Source: Zarea fungicola
Taxonomy: Eukaryota > Ascomycota > Sordariomycetes > Hypocreales > Cordycipitaceae
DNA length: 64,000 bases
Direction of reading: 5' to 3'
Assembly (NCBI GenBank): GCA_900169235.1
Contig: FWCC01000155.1
Span: 342 to 64,341, forward strand
The notes under the pieces are model-generated. The model did not search any database and was not told the origin of the DNA. It saw nothing but the letters and a program-made list of their open reading frames with translations. The position numbers and the translations under genes are program-made. Shown here piece by piece: positions 12,110 to 24,822 of the stretch; positions within the stretch are counted from its first letter, which is position 1, and every line of letters begins with the position of its first letter.

Positions 12110-14397
12110 AGCTCGATCGGCTCCGTTGCCTTCTGGCGTGTGTGAGCTGTCTTTTGCAGGTTGGCGGGTAGGCTCGACTGCGGACGGGAATGGCGCTGCC
12201 AAGACGATGGGATGGAGGCTTCAGCTACGATGGGATCATCGGAACAACCTGGGTCTTAGCTTTTGAGAATTAGGAGGTGCGGCTTTTTTGGCCGGCGTGC
12301 CTTATCGTGAGACCAGAGCTGTGGGTGGCGGTAGGCCTTGCAGGCCTTGCATCGCACGTGCTGTGGAGGGCAGTGAGTTGAGGCCTTGACCAAGTTAGTT
12401 GGGTTAACCAAGTTAGTTGGGTTAATAAAGCGCCGTACTTTACTGGCGTAGTCGGCTACTTGCAGCTTGCGGCACAACTCCAGCCGGACTCCGAACTTCC
12501 GAAATCCACGTTTCCACTGCCTTGAACGGTTACCCCATAGATAACCCAACACTTGCTTATTGGGGAATAGCCTGAGGAAGATCCGCGGCCGTCAGCGGCC
12601 GCAGATTTATAGTTGTGTTCGACTCTATCTGTGTTCATTAACACTGTATTTCCATGCTCTGAGCGCATTGGTCATGAAACGATTGTCAATACAATGATTG
12701 TTGGTCACTGATTGTTAATGCCAGGCTTCTCGATGATTGTGTCGATTTTCCGCGTTGTTCTTTAAAAAGGTATTATTGAGGCTGTTGTTCACTCAAAGTC
12801 CTACATTATTCAACTCGCCATTATCGTACGCTCCAGTCTTACTCTTTTTTAAATGGTAGTCGCCTCTTTAGCGAGGAGCAGAATATCCTACCGACGTATC
12901 TCGCGCTCTCTGGAAACCAAAGTGCAAATGCTTTTATGCTGGACAATCTGCAGTCGCTAAGCAATCTCAAAGATTGGTGGCGAATTTTCAGCAGAATATT
13001 AATTAAGGTTAATTATTATTATTCCTATTAATTACTATTGCTGTTGGAGCCTGTTGTATTGTATGCGGCGGGCGCCTTTGAGCGTGAGGCTGCGTGCGTT
13101 GTGCCATGCCAAATCACATTAAAACGTCCAGCCTAGTTCTAATACAGGATTGCTAAGCAACTATAATTGACTATTGAAACGAATCCGTCCTGTGTCTGGC
13201 GGATCTCTGTTGTATCCAGTCTATTATGATAGAATTTCCAGACTACGTTGATGATTTGGGGTAATTTTGTGCTGTGTGCTTTGGTAACAGGAGACTTAGA
13301 TCAGAGCCAACCCGTGTTTTTGACCACTTTCGACTCGGGGCAGCCACTCCTTCTAGCGTTGTACCCCATCGAAGCGTGTCGCAGAATCAAGAAAGTGCCT
13401 TCTGGCGGCTGGCCGTGTTTAATTCAGAAAGGTATCCTTTTTATGCAAACTATTGGTCGTTGAGTGAATACGGAAGATCAAGATCTCAGCCTTGATTAAA
13501 AATTAGCAGTAAAGGCAACATGGAGTTCCTGTGTGCGATGATAACATGGCTGCGGCACAAAGCGGGAATCACATTTAATTTACCGACGATCGGCGAGGTG
13601 TGGTGTATGCAAATGCAGGGGCTTTGAAATGGCAGCCTTCATCTCTAAAAATGTCTTGAATGGATTTGTTTGTTCTTTGTTGTTATCTAACATTTACTGT
13701 ATAATAATACCGTTCTCCGCGCACGCTCTTGAGGCAGTATAAGTCCGTATTGTTCATTACATATATTCTTATCAACGAGGAGCATTCATCTGCGGTCCAC
13801 TTTTTAGTCGTTCGGGCAAATGGTCCGCTGTCTCTGGTTAAAATGTGGCGTTTGCTTGAAAGTTATGGAGTATTATGGTTAGAAAGTAAGACTGGACCAT
13901 ACCGAGGATGTGGAGTTACGCGGTCAAGCTCGGATTAAATCCGTACGGGGACATATGTTGGCTCAAACTACAAGCACAGAAACAGGGCGTGTTTGTTTAT
14001 ATCCGTGCCACAAACGGAGTAAACGGAAGTGCCCTTCCTTTCACATGATACGTTTCACAGAGAGCTGGCCCTATCATTCTCATATCTTCTCCGCTGTGGT
14101 TGTTCCTGCGATATACTTAAAGAATCCAAGCTCTAATTGCCTTGCTGACAGTGGTTCCACCCACGGTCTGTTCTCATCAATCCGCTGACTCGTGGCTTAT
14201 TTTCATCCGTAGTAGCGAAACCCACTTGTCACATTTAAAACAATCCGACAGCCCTGTCCGAAAATACCACATCACCTTTCCAAGACAACCTCGTGCCTGG
14301 GTTGAGGCTCGCATGACCTCTTCCTATCGCTGTATATTAATACTTGCCACTGCCATTAGCGTACCTGCTCAAAGGGTTAGCACAGGAGTTACCGACG
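12110..14397. other. Divergent intergenic region between the regulator and the GNAT-like gene
   Basis: No gene is supportable. The stretch is partly AT-rich (about 12990-13040), has an exact tandem 18-bp duplication at 12389-12424, and a GC palindrome around 12583-12601. It contains the promoters of both flanking genes. Confidence 0.45.
12389..12424. repeat. Exact 2 x 18-bp tandem duplication
   Basis: The unit 'accaagttagttgggtta' occurs twice head to tail, about 280 bp upstream of the regulator's start codon. Confidence 0.85.
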
Positions 14398-15261
14398 ATG
14401 ACTCAAGCTACATCAAATCTCCAAGCCACTGGGCTCAGCGATCGTTATGAGATCCGGCAGTTGGAGCAACGGCATGTGGAATGGGTTGCAGCCATCGCCG
14501 CTCATGCCAATGTTTACCAGGGGTGGTGCGCGAGCCTCTTTGATGGCAAACAAGCAAAGACGACTCTAGGATTTGCACGAAATGTCGCAGTGACGTATAG
14601 GAAGACTGTTGAGCTCGGCTACTCGTATGGGATATTCGACAAGGAATACCAATTCAAACGAGTGGAGTCTGTAGCTACCGGTGGTGGTCTATACTTTTCA
14701 GAGTTTGACGAATCTGATCCAGAGCTGGAAGTAAACGGTCGGGAGAAGCTAAATGACGCAATGGATTTCCCACTAGTCACGTACGGCATGCAGTACGATG
14801 CTTCGGACCCATCCCCTGCTGAGCTTCTCTTCAGCTCTCTTGTCAAGGAAGTACCCGTCCTGGGCTATGTCTTCGCGGCAAGGCCGGCTCTGACCATTGA
14901 AGAGCGCGCGAAACGCGAAGCGGAGCCAGACAAGAGCCTCGAAGTGAAGCCGAACCGGGGGGAGGTTATGGGTCGGAATGGCACGGCAACGAAAGATGGC
15001 TACGCGGGGAAGGGCTTGGCGAAGGCGTTGGCATATTGGTTGATGCGTGACGCTAAAAGCAAGGGTTATAAGAAAATGGTCATCGGTGTTAACTCTTCAG
15101 CTGTACAACATATCTACTCAAACCCTCCAGCGCCATTCAAAGCCAATGTCCTCATGTTTTATCCTTGCCAGGACCACGAGGTTGAGATTGACGGCAAGAT
15201 GATGAAACTGTTCGCACAATGCAAGGAAGCATTCAGAGGAAAGGTAGAGGTGTTGCTTTAG
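14398..15261 (+). CDS. GNAT-like acetyltransferase-fold protein
   Basis: This is an intronless frame of 287 codons from the first ATG at 14398. The C-terminal half has a run that fits GNAT motif A, 'GYAGKGLAKALAYWL', followed by 'KGYKKMVIGVNSSAVQHIY', matching the acetyl-CoA-binding turn and the next strand. The N-terminal half ('LEQRHVEWVAAIAAHANVY') resembles fungal proteins annotated only as hypothetical. There is no signal peptide or membrane segment, so a soluble cytosolic protein is likely. The substrate is unknown, and the GNAT assignment rests on a short motif. Confidence 0.75.
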   Translation: MTQATSNLQATGLSDRYEIRQLEQRHVEWVAAIAAHANVYQGWCASLFDGKQAKTTLGFARNVAVTYRKTVELGYSYGIFDKEYQFKRVESVATGGGLYFSEFDESDPELEVNGREKLNDAMDFPLVTYGMQYDASDPSPAELLFSSLVKEVPVLGYVFAARPALTIEERAKREAEPDKSLEVKPNRGEVMGRNGTATKDGYAGKGLAKALAYWLMRDAKSKGYKKMVIGVNSSAVQHIYSNPPAPFKANVLMFYPCQDHEVEIDGKMMKLFAQCKEAFRGKVEVLL

Positions 15262-16847
15262 GCTACAAAACGGCTGCTTGTGGCTGGAAAATACAGACTT
15301 GCTAGCTGCTGTTAATACAAGAGAAACCCAGGGCCTTTGTCCCCCGCATGCACAGATATCCATGGCGGCGCGTACCAGAGCTGACTTACAGAGAATCTTT
15401 CCTTACCGGTGTTCCTCTTATACCTGGCTCTCCAACACCAGTTGTCTGCTTCATACATGCCGCCACATGTAGCATGGCGTAGGCGCAAATCTGCTAGGCG
15501 CAAATCTGCTGCGGCTGGGTTCCGAGTGGGATGCAGTTTAACAATTATGACAGGGCATCATCCATTCAGCCTCCAAGCAAAGTAATGTTGCACTAGTGTC
15601 CATCATGGCCATGTATGGGTGGTGGCGGGCAATGCTGAGGCGCCCGATCACAGGCAGGGCCGGTTGGGTCATGTATAACTCAAGCCATAACTTATAAATT
15701 ATCACATCAACTAAATAAATTATTAAAATATCACTTTACTTGATGGTCATATTTCTTGAGCCTGTTCTCTCAGGTATAAGCACGCTCACAATTCGAACGT
15801 CTCACAAAATGAACCCCCGCTTGCATTGGCGAGGAATAGACTGACGCCAATGGCACGCGCCAGTCGGGGGCAACGGGCTCGGATTAATTCGAGTTACTTG
15901 GAGTTTCCCTGGATTGCAACTATTTAATGTACTACATGCAATTTCCTGTATTTTCACAAGATCTACCTTTTTTGCCCTTATTATAAGCTAAGAAGAGGAA
16001 GTAAAGGTAAAAGGGAGAACTTTAGGAGTAAAGCTCTTAAGCTTACCGTTTTGTCGGGGATGAGTACGACAGCCATGTTGGGTAACCAAAAAACACCTAA
16101 GTATATATTGATGGCAGGTGAACAACTTTCCCATTCATGAACTCGAGTACCAGTCATTTGCTCAACCCTAAGCACATTTATCTAGGCGGCCTTGCAGCAT
16201 TTGGGCTAGTGCGAGTAAAGGTACCTAAATATAGCAATGGCTATCAACGCTACTTTGCCTATAGATGGGTCCTAGCTGTAGTCCTAGTTCTACATAGTAT
16301 GTGTACTACATGGGCGTTGGGCCAGCTATTCCTCTTGTGATTATAATCAATGTATAAAGCGAAAGATACTGTTAGTGGGTCGATGTATAACAAATTCTCG
16401 GCTCTCTATCACGGTGATGGGTGGGTTTCGTCCGGCGTAAGAAGTGGACTTTTGTATAACTTAAAAGTCCTATAGAAAGACCTGGTTGGTCCAAAACCGC
16501 TGGCAGAGGACTGGATACAGACTAGTTTATGCGCTGACGCACATTGATGATAAATCCACACGTTGATGATAAATCTATAGGTGGAAATTCTCCATAGCCT
16601 TTCTATTTCTGGAATCCTCAAGGATATAACTGATGCGCTGTAGAGCCACAGAGTTTCCCAAACTCTACTCTTCTTCCTTATGAAACTCAAGCCAACAGTG
16701 CTGTATAATCATTTCTCATATGACTTGACGCTACCTTTATTTCTCTCATAAATCGACTTCAAGTCACCCGCGCCAGCCAGTTTAACTAAGCTTCCGCGAC
16801 TACCAGGATTCGCGGTTGTGTGGCATACAGGCTCGAATTTCCTCAAA
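15262..16847. other. Spacer without recognisable genes
   Basis: I see nothing coding. An AT-rich segment lies around 15680-15740 and another purine-rich one at 15985-16030. The promoter of the medium-chain dehydrogenase lies at the right end. Confidence 0.45.
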
Positions 16848-18184
16848 ATGATGAAGGCGGTTCGATACCATGGACACAAGGACATTCGCCTTGAAGATGT
16901 CCCTATACCTGAATGTGGTCACGACCAAATTATTGTATGTGTAATCTTCGACGTACAACGATACAAGCACTGATAAGGATTCAAAACAGATCCGACCTGC
17001 CTTTACTGGTATTTGTGGATCAGGTATTAGTTCGCACATATGTCAATTTTATTTTCAAGTTAAAGTTAACGAGTAAGTTAGATCTAACCGAGTACCAAAT
17101 GGGTCCAATTGTTACTCCAACGAGCGCACACGCTTTGACTGGGGAGCAAGTACCGCTTATACTTGGCCATGAGTTTAGTGGAATAGTTGAAGAGGTTGGT
17201 GATGATGTAACGGATATTTCTGTCGGCGACCACATCAAAGTCCAGCCATTCAGATCTGATATGACATGTGTACACTGCAGAAATGGTCTATATACTTTCT
17301 GTCAAAAGCTGGCCATTATTGGACTTCACGGTTAGTAGAAAGGCAAGTGGTTGAAAACATGGTTCTAATATAATCTCAGGCGGAGGAGGGGGTCTATCTG
17401 AGAAAATTGCCATTCCTCGAAGGAATGCGTTTAAACTATCAAAATCAATTCCACTTGATATTGGAGGTAGGCTCAACTGTCCTTTACTCCATGGTAGCTC
17501 TATCTAATATCATCTCAGCCCTGGTTGAACCTCTGGCAGTGGGTTATCATGGAGTTCGAATCAGTCAGTTCAAGGCAGGAGACAGTGCACTTGTTCTCGG
17601 AGCTGGACCAATTGGGCTGGCTATTGTAGGTGAGCTAAAGGCGAAAGGGGCTAAAACTATTATAGTTTCAACTGCGTCTCAGAAGCGCCGTGAGCTTGCT
17701 CGAGACTTTGGCGCGCATTATATTATTAATAGGTCTGATGAAGACCCTATTAAGCGATGCCTAGAGGGTACTGATGGTTCCGGAGTGGACTACGTTTTTG
17801 ACACAGCGGGTGTGCAAGAAACTGTTGATACTGCTGTAGCAGTACTGAGACCGCGTGGGTCACTGGTGAATCTCGCCATTTGGCCTGGCAAGATGACAAT
17901 CGACCCTACTCTCTGGCTTTTGCGAGAGATTAAATATATTCCATCTTTTGCATATCAAGACGAGGATTTTAATCACGTTATTGAAGCGCTTGCAAATGGT
18001 AAGCATAAGCCTGCTAAATATTAATACAAGCTAACGGAAGATAGGGACAATTTCACCACGCGGTATGATAACCAGGAAAGTTAACCTAAATGAGGCTGAA
18101 GAGAAGGCGTTTCAGGAACTCATTAAGAACAAGAATGAACAGGTCAAGATTTTAATTGAGGTTAATAAGATGGTTGTCAACTAG
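16848..18184 (+). CDS. Zinc-dependent medium-chain dehydrogenase (butanediol/sorbitol dehydrogenase-like)
   Basis: Six exons keep frame: 16848-16934, 16990-17023, 17082-17330, 17380-17466, 17519-17998 and 18045-18184, giving 358 residues. A second ATG directly follows the first. The fold is the GroES-like/Rossmann MDR type. Catalytic zinc ligands fit Cys38 in 'GICGSD' and the 'GHE' histidine in 'LILGHEFSGIVEEVGD'. A structural-zinc-like loop has three cysteines ('CVHCRNGLYTFC'), and the NAD loop is 'LGAGPIGL'. 'GGGGGLSEKIAIP' and 'ALVEPLAVGYHGV' match the butanediol-dehydrogenase group. The C-terminus ('EEKAFQELIKNK...VKILI') is only recovered through the last intron (donor GTAAGC at 17999). 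Probable role: reversible NAD-linked oxidation of a polyol or secondary alcohol; the exact substrate is unknown. The gene is more AT-rich than its neighbours but intact. Confidence 0.88.
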
Positions 18185-18220
18185 CTAGTCAACTAGTACA
18201 GTAGTGCATCAGACAAACTT

Positions 18221-18435
18221 TCACTCTCGCCCGCCAGACAAATACTCCGTCCTTCAATGCAGTCGACGCGAGGGTATGTCCCTTGATTTGGAACGCCTCG
18301 CGCTGCGTGCTCCCAAGTTCTGCTTCATTATTATGGTTCGATCTAGATCTTGTATTATGATTTGATGCCGATTGGTTCTTCTTCAGCGCCATTTTCTTTC
18401 TGTTTTAGGCCTTTTCTTCGCTTGCTGCAACTCCC
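18221..18435. repeat. Diverged dispersed repeat, copy 1 (partner at 33533-33775)
   Basis: The order of matching blocks is the same as at 33533: 'cgcccgccagacaaa', 'gtcgacgcgaggg', 'gctgcgtgctcccaagttctg', 'tatggttcgatct', 'attttctttctgttttagg' and 'tgctgcaac'. The similarity is partial but ordered over about 215 bp and in the same orientation. Confidence 0.6.
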
Positions 18436-18956
18436 TGTCAATAAGCGGACTTTACCTCTTTCGTATGCAAGTCCCCGCGGATAATAATGGGCATTGGAGT
18501 GGTTTTACTCAAGAGATTTTGCTTTTGTTTATCGGCTCAGCATCAGTCTGGTGGCACTCACTGTCCTACATACACCTGTATACTTTACTAGCCTTCCGAA
18601 ACATCACACCGTCAGGTCATCTACTAATTGTTTGCTGCATTCATCGTTTTGATAGCTCACGGTGCTGTTCATCGGCTCCGTTTTTTCTCCTTACAGGACT
18701 GCTTGCTTCTTGTTTATTTGTTAATTGTCTTGCATTAAATTTAGGATTCTGTAACTATCTTATTTTCAACCGCATCATTCATTACATCAAGTGACTGCCG
18801 CTGCAGTACATAGCTTCCCTCACAGTCAGATCCTTCAAAAACCTACATCCCGGCTGTACCTGCTCATTCGCTATCGCGCTCCTCTTCAAGTATTCGTATT
18901 TCTCCATCTTCCACATTTCAAAGGGCCCATAACGTGACAGCCAATGGCTAGCATCG

Positions 18957-21900
18957 TTAATTGCTTCCACGGACATTGCCTCGTGTGCTGCCACCGCTTC
19001 GGCGCCTAATTCCGCCAAGGAGACCAGTGCTGTTCCGTAAAGTGCCACCGATCAATCCTGAGCCTAGGCCACCGAGTCCAGCTCCAGATGCAGCACCAGC
19101 CCCAGATCCCACGCCAGCACCAGATCCAACACCAGCCCCAGATCCGGCACCAAATCCAGAGCCTGCACCTACTCCAGATCCACCACCAACCCCAAGGCCT
19201 GTTCCAGCTCCGAGGCCAGCACCGGTTCCAAGGCCTCCGGCTCCGAGGCCTACTCCAGCCCCGACACCAGCTCCAAGTCCAAGACCACCGAGGTTCTGTC
19301 CAACGCCTTTGATGCCGTTAAGTGTACCACTGACGCCTGGGACAACACCGTTGACGATGTTTCCGAGGCCATTTGTGATTCCTGCTGCAGCATTGCCAAT
19401 ATTCACAGAGCCCGATTGACCGCCGCCCGTGACACCTGTTAATCCACCAGTGACGCCATTCACTGCGCCGGTGATGCCGCCTGGTTTGAGCATATTTCCC
19501 AGGCCACCGACAACGCCTGAAACGGCGTTACCGAGTCCACCTAACAGTCCGCCAACAAGGCCGCCTAATCCGCCGGTAGCACCCCCAACACCTCCGACGC
19601 CGCCCTGTGTACCACCGTTGAGAGCTCCGCCGACTTGACCAGCGAGGCCATTGGCAGCACCAGTCAGGCCGCCGGCAAGGTTGCCAAGGCCGCCTGCCGC
19701 GCCTCCTGCTCCGTTCAAGGATCCTGCTACTCCATTCGCAAGGCCATTGGCAGCCCCTGCAAGACCTCCAGTCAATCCGCCCACGAGGTTGCCAGCGGCA
19801 TTTGTTAGTCCGCCTGCAAGGTTACCAGCAGTGTTGGTTAGTCCACCAGCTAGATTGCCAAGGCCTCCAGCCGCACCGCCGGCTCCGTTGGTAAGGCCAT
19901 TGACAGCCCCCGTGAGACCGCCAGTCAATCCGCCCACGAGGTTGCCAGCAGTGTTCCCTAGTCCGCCTACAAGGTTACCAGCAGTGTTGGTCAATCCACC
20001 AGCAAGGTTACCAAGGCCTCCAGTAGCACCTCCAGCTCCATTGGTAAGACCGCCAGTTAGACCACCAATAAGATTACCGGCAGTGTTGGTTAATCCGCCA
20101 GCAAGATTGCCAACGCCGCCAGTCAGACCTCCGGCTCCATTGGTAAGACCGTTAACAGCTCCTCCAAGACCACCAGTCAATCCACCAACAAGATTACCAG
20201 CAGTGTTGGTTAGTCCGCCAGCAAGGTTACCAGCAGTGTTGGTCAGTCCGCCAGCCAAGCTGCCAAGGCCTCCAGCCGCACCTCCGAGTCCATTGGTAAG
20301 GCCATTAGCAGCTCCTGTAAGACCGCCAGTCAACCCGCCGACAGTGTTCCCAAGACCGCCGGCCAATCCGCCGACAGTATTACCAAGGCCGCCAGTCAAT
20401 CCTCCTGCAAGGCCATTGGCAGCTCCTGTAAGACCGCCAGTCAATCCACCAACAGTGTTCCCAAGACCGCCAGTCAACCCGCCGGTAAGATTGCCAATGC
20501 CGCCAGTTGCGCCTCCTAATCCCTTGGTAAGGCCAAGGCCATTAGTCAATCCGCCGAGCAGGCCACCGACACCATTTGCTAGCCCACCAACAGCGCCTCC
20601 TACACCGTTGAGACCGCCGTTCAAGACTCCTTCTAGGCCATTGACAGCTCCGTTGACAACACCCCCCACGGTGTTGGCAAGACCGCCTGTGACTGCGCCG
20701 AGAAGGCCACCAAGCCCACCAAGCCCACCAAGCCCACCAACTGGGCTTCCTGTACCACCAAGGTTTCCGCCGATTCCATTGACAGCTCCTCCAATTCCGT
20801 TAAGAGCCCCTCCCAGACCATGGGTTGGGTCACCTGTCAGTCCGCCCGTCAGTCCACCCACGAGGTTGCCGACACCATTGGTTAATCCGCCTACAGCTCC
20901 TCCCAAGCCGTTGGCAGGGTTCCCTGTCAGCCCGCCCGTCAGTCCACCCACGAGGTTGCCGACACCATTGGTTAAGCCTCCGATAGCTCCTCCCAGGCCG
21001 TTTGCTGGGTTCCCTGTCAGTCCACCTGTCAGTCCGCCGACGAGGTTGCCGACACCATTGGTTAAGCCTCCGATAGCTCCTCCCAGGCCGTTTGCTGGGT
21101 TCCCTGTCAGTCCACCTGTCAGTCCGCCGACAAGGCTGCCGGCAGTATTGGTTAGCCCGCCGACAAGGTTTCCAAGGCCACCAGTAGCGCCCCCTAAGCC
21201 ACCGGTTGGGTTGCCCGTCAATCCTCCAACGAGGTTGCCAGCAGTATTAGTCAATCCACCAACAGCACCTCCTAGACCGTTGGCTGGGTTCCCTGTTTGT
21301 CCGCCTGTCAGTCCGCCCAAGAGGCCACCGAGTCCATTGACTAGTCCGCCGACAAGGCTCCCAAGACCACCAGCAGCGCCTCCTACGCCGTTGGCTGGGT
21401 TTCCTGTCAGCCCTCCCACGAGGTTACCGGCAGTGTTGGTTAACCCGCCGAGAAGATTTCCTCCATTGGCAGGGTTCCCTGTCAGCCCTCCGACGAGGTT
21501 ACCAGCAGTGTTGGTTAATCCGCCAAGAAGATTTCCTACGTTGGCAGGGTTGCCTGTCAGACCCCCAACGAGGTTGCCAGTAGTATTCTTTACTCCACCA
21601 AGAAGACCTCCTGTGTTGGCTGGGTTTCCCGTCAATCCTCCAATGAGGTTGCCAGCGGTATTGGTTAATCCGCCAACAAGGTTCCCAAGGCCGCCAGTAG
21701 CGCCCCCTAAACCGCCAGTTGGGTTGCCTGTCAATCCTCCCACGAGGTTGCCAGCAGTATTGGTCANNNNGCAGGGTTGCCAGTCAATCCCCCTACGAGA
21801 TTGCCAGCGGTGTTGGTTAGTCCGCCAACGAGGTTCCCAAGGCCGCCAGTAGCGCCCCCTAAACCGCCGGTTGGGTTGCCTGTCAATCCTCCAACAAGGT

Positions 21901-23240
21901 TGCCAGCAGTATTGGTTAGTCCGCCGAGAAGATTACCTCCGTTCGTGGGACCAGTAATGCCGCCAATACTGCCGAGTCCTTGGGTGATCCCCTGCAGGAG
22001 GCGAGCCAAGCCATCGTTGGCGGTAGCCGTATTGAGTCCATTGACACCAGTACTGACAATCCCGTTCAGGCCGTTGACTCCGGTGGCAAGAATGCCGTTC
22101 AGTCCATTGACGCCTGTGTTGAGAATGCCATTGAGACCATTGACACCGGTATCCAGAATGCCGTTGAGACCAGCAACTCCAGTGTTGAGACTATCAGAGC
22201 CAGGACCGACGAAACCTTTCAGCCCATTGACTCCGGTATTGACAACACCATTCACTCCATTGACTCCAGTGTTGACAACGCCGTTTAATCCGTTGACGCC
22301 TGTGCCCACAACGCCCTGTAGTCCATTGATGCCAGTAGCGATGACGTGGTTCAGCCCAATGAGGCCTGGGTTGATCCCGCCAGGGAAGATCCCGCCAGCA
22401 TAGCCACCACCAGGGTAGACACCGCCAGGGTAAGGGCCTGCCTTGCCGAACAAAGCCCCGAGCGGACCAGCAAGGTTACCGGAAGGGGTTGTGCCAGAGA
22501 AGATTGCAACTAGATCGTGCACTAGAGTGGGCACGAGGGTAGCCAGGCCGCCGCCGGCTCTATTGGTGGGGTAAAAGCCGTTGACGTTGCCGCGGGAATC
22601 CGTGCCGAGCAAAAGCCCAAGCAGAGCCGTCAAGGGGTTGGGAGGGGGAGGCTTCTGGCCGCCATGGCCGTTGGCAGGGCCGCCTCCGCCAACAATGTTG
22701 CCCCCTCCAACAGTTCCGCCCGGGAAGGAAATACTGCCGACTCCAGCGCCGCCCAATGGGTTGACGAATGGGACGCCATAGACAAAGCCGGGGCGGGACT
22801 GAGAGTTGCCGACCAAGGATTGGACATTGGAGCCTGGGATACCAGCAGAGCCGAGAACCTGGTTGGTTTTGCCAGCCACCTGACTGAGCACTTGTCCTGC
22901 GGCAGGTTGACCACCGAAGGATGTGGTGGTGAATTCGGGAACGGCGCCGGCCTCAGTGTCGCGCTTCTTCTTGGGGTCGCGGGGCACTTCAAAGGCATTG
23001 ATCGCGTCTAAAATTGATTGGATAGCGTCGGCAATCTCCTATTCAATGTTAGCACTGCAAAGTGCAAATGAGTCCAGTGCAACATACAGGCGCTTCGGGG
23101 AGACTATGTGGTGCGTCAAGCGCCGGGGCACTATCCGGAATCTTCTTGATATCACTGGTGTTGGGTTGGGAAGACGGAAGTGCCTCGACATGGTGTGCCG
23201 CCAGAGCGACAGCCACGAGGCTCAAGGCGTTGAGCTTCAT
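18957..23240 (-). CDS. Secreted glycine-rich tandem-repeat protein (sequence incomplete at an N gap)
   Basis: Exon 1 is 23240-23088 (51 codons) and begins with a signal peptide, 'MKLNALSLVAVALAAHHVEA'. Intron 23087-23039 has donor GTATGT and acceptor GAATAG. Exon 2 runs from 23038 to the TAA at 18957-18959, interrupted by four Ns at 21767-21770 where the frame is not kept, so the true size of the gap is unknown. After a short KKKRD segment the protein consists of low-complexity repeats: first 'TGVNGLNG' units (about 22020-22330), then dozens of 'GGLTNTAGNLVGGLTGNP'-type units, then 'GAG/GSG' runs near the C-terminus. The size is at least about 1400 residues. It is presumably an extracellular or cell-wall structural protein or adhesin; no enzymatic domain or GPI signal is visible. 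At the 3' end another frame (19048-18782) is also open, so the C-terminus is uncertain. Confidence 0.8.
20881..21150. repeat. 90-bp tandem units within the glycine-rich gene
   Basis: Near-identical units start at 20881, 20971 and 21061; the last two agree almost base for base. Each encodes 30 residues of the glycine-rich repeat. Shorter variants fill the rest of 19640-21990. Confidence 0.85.
21767..21770. other. Assembly gap (4 N) inside the repeat array
   Basis: Four Ns stand between two nearly identical repeat blocks. The coding frame differs by one base on the two sides. The gap most likely marks collapsed repeat units rather than four missing bases. Confidence 0.9.
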
Positions 23241-24822
23241 CCTGTAGAGGATAGTCCAAAGAAGGAAAGTTAGTCAAAGCACAGTGCACAGTATTCTGCA
23301 GATACTGCCTGCGTAAAAATAGTCATTCTTGGAAAATGGGAACGAGTGAAGAGGAGATATATATCATCAATCAATTCATCTCTACACGATTTGTCCTGAT
23401 GCTGCCATTGCGCTGGCTTCCCCGCCACCGATTATCTGAACTTTGGCTCAATTTGCATCTGGAATGAAGCGCTCGTGAAGCAGCTATTTAGCTTTACTCG
23501 CACTTACACGGATAACCCATACCAGTCCTCGAGGATGGAGCCCGATTGCTGGAAATAGGAACGTTGTCTCAAAGCTAGCTGCTGTCAAGCCCCCGACAGA
23601 AAGTCGTGATGCTGGAATGCGTTGACTAATTGCGCGAATAGCGCGCTTTTGGGAATGTGTCAAGGAGCATTCAGGGGGCTACAGCGATGAACAAGTTAGT
23701 GTGTTTCTTTGACGTGGGTTAGCATTTGTCTCGGAGATTTTCATTTTGAGGCTCGTAGAGCAATTGAGATTGTGGCGATACAAATCCTCTCTCGGTTGCC
23801 GTTTCAACCACCCCGGATTTCGATAAAATCTGTAGATCTTGATTGTGATCCACAGGCCCAAGATGGATTATTCTGCGCATTTGAAGCATCCACTTTGTCC
23901 GCTTTTAATAAAGTTTCCATTGCAAGATCTCAGGTCGCTGCATCTACCGGAACCCACATCATATAGCCATTATATGTTGGGGTCATGAGGGCAATTGACA
24001 CGCAGCCACGCGTTGGAATTGCAGTTGTGTTGCATTTCTGTCAAGGGTTACTTAACGGCATCCATAATCTCTTGATAGGATGGATAGTGCACACAAGTAG
24101 AGTCTAGAGCAGCATGGTGAGACATGGCGCTAGGTGGAAGTCACCGGAAAGGAACAAGATGCAGACTAGTTGGAGCGAATTGATAGGAACCATGTGTCGC
24201 AGAGATTCGAGGCAAGCCAAATTTCGTCCTTGTCAAATAATTGCACCTTGACGTAGTATTTGTTGGCGCTTCTCGAGAAATGGACTCGAGGAGGCTAGCA
24301 CACGACTGGAATGTTCGCCATCAGGGCTCTATTAGTTTGTCTTATTAAGTAGGAGAGTAGCCCTTGACTTTCCAATTCCCATCGCAGCGTTGCAAGTCTT
24401 TTCGCCAGCTATTGACATAAATCGAATCTGATTCATCGGTCACCTGGTAGATGCCGGATCGTACGAGGCAGTTCACTCATACATTAAGTTCCTTAAGTTT
24501 GTTTACCAGTAGGAAGGACATGTCTTACACGTGGAAACCCGCCACTTTGAAGTGGTACATGTAACTCCCACATAATTCCAGCAACTAATAGTCCAACTAG
24601 CAATTGGTTTTGATTCAAGATTTGGCTCGGAATAAAAATCTTTAGCGATCGGAGATTTAATCCTAACCAGGCCACATCAGGCTGGCTAGTGTGCGGCTGA
24701 AGCCGCCCCAATGAGTCACAAATGTTCCTGTCGCGATGCTGGTTCCCGACGAAAAAAGCCTCCTTGACTTACTTTTCACATTCTTTATTTGGTACCAACA
24801 AAAGGTTCATTCTCCCTGCCAA
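23241..24822. other. Divergent promoter region between the glycine-rich gene and the GFA gene
   Basis: No gene is supportable. 'gatatatatcatc' at about 23354-23366 is a TATA-like element roughly 115 bp upstream of the glycine-rich gene's start codon. No other structure stands out. Confidence 0.4.

Noticed and set aside
17999..18024. TAA at 18022-18024 as the end of the medium-chain dehydrogenase
   Set aside because: It lies in an intron (GTAAGC donor, CTAAC branch, GATAG acceptor); splicing restores the conserved C-terminus ending at 18184.
19651..21852. Long plus-strand proline-rich frame (over 700 codons) opposite the glycine-rich gene
   Set aside because: It is the mirror of GGN/GGL codons read on the other strand (CC-rich), has no start context, signals or introns of its own, and crosses the N gap only by reading Ns.
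24736..24822. Upstream ATG extending the GFA protein by 29 residues
   Set aside because: The extension is hydrophobic and unlike the family start; the downstream ATG places the first zinc motif at the usual distance.
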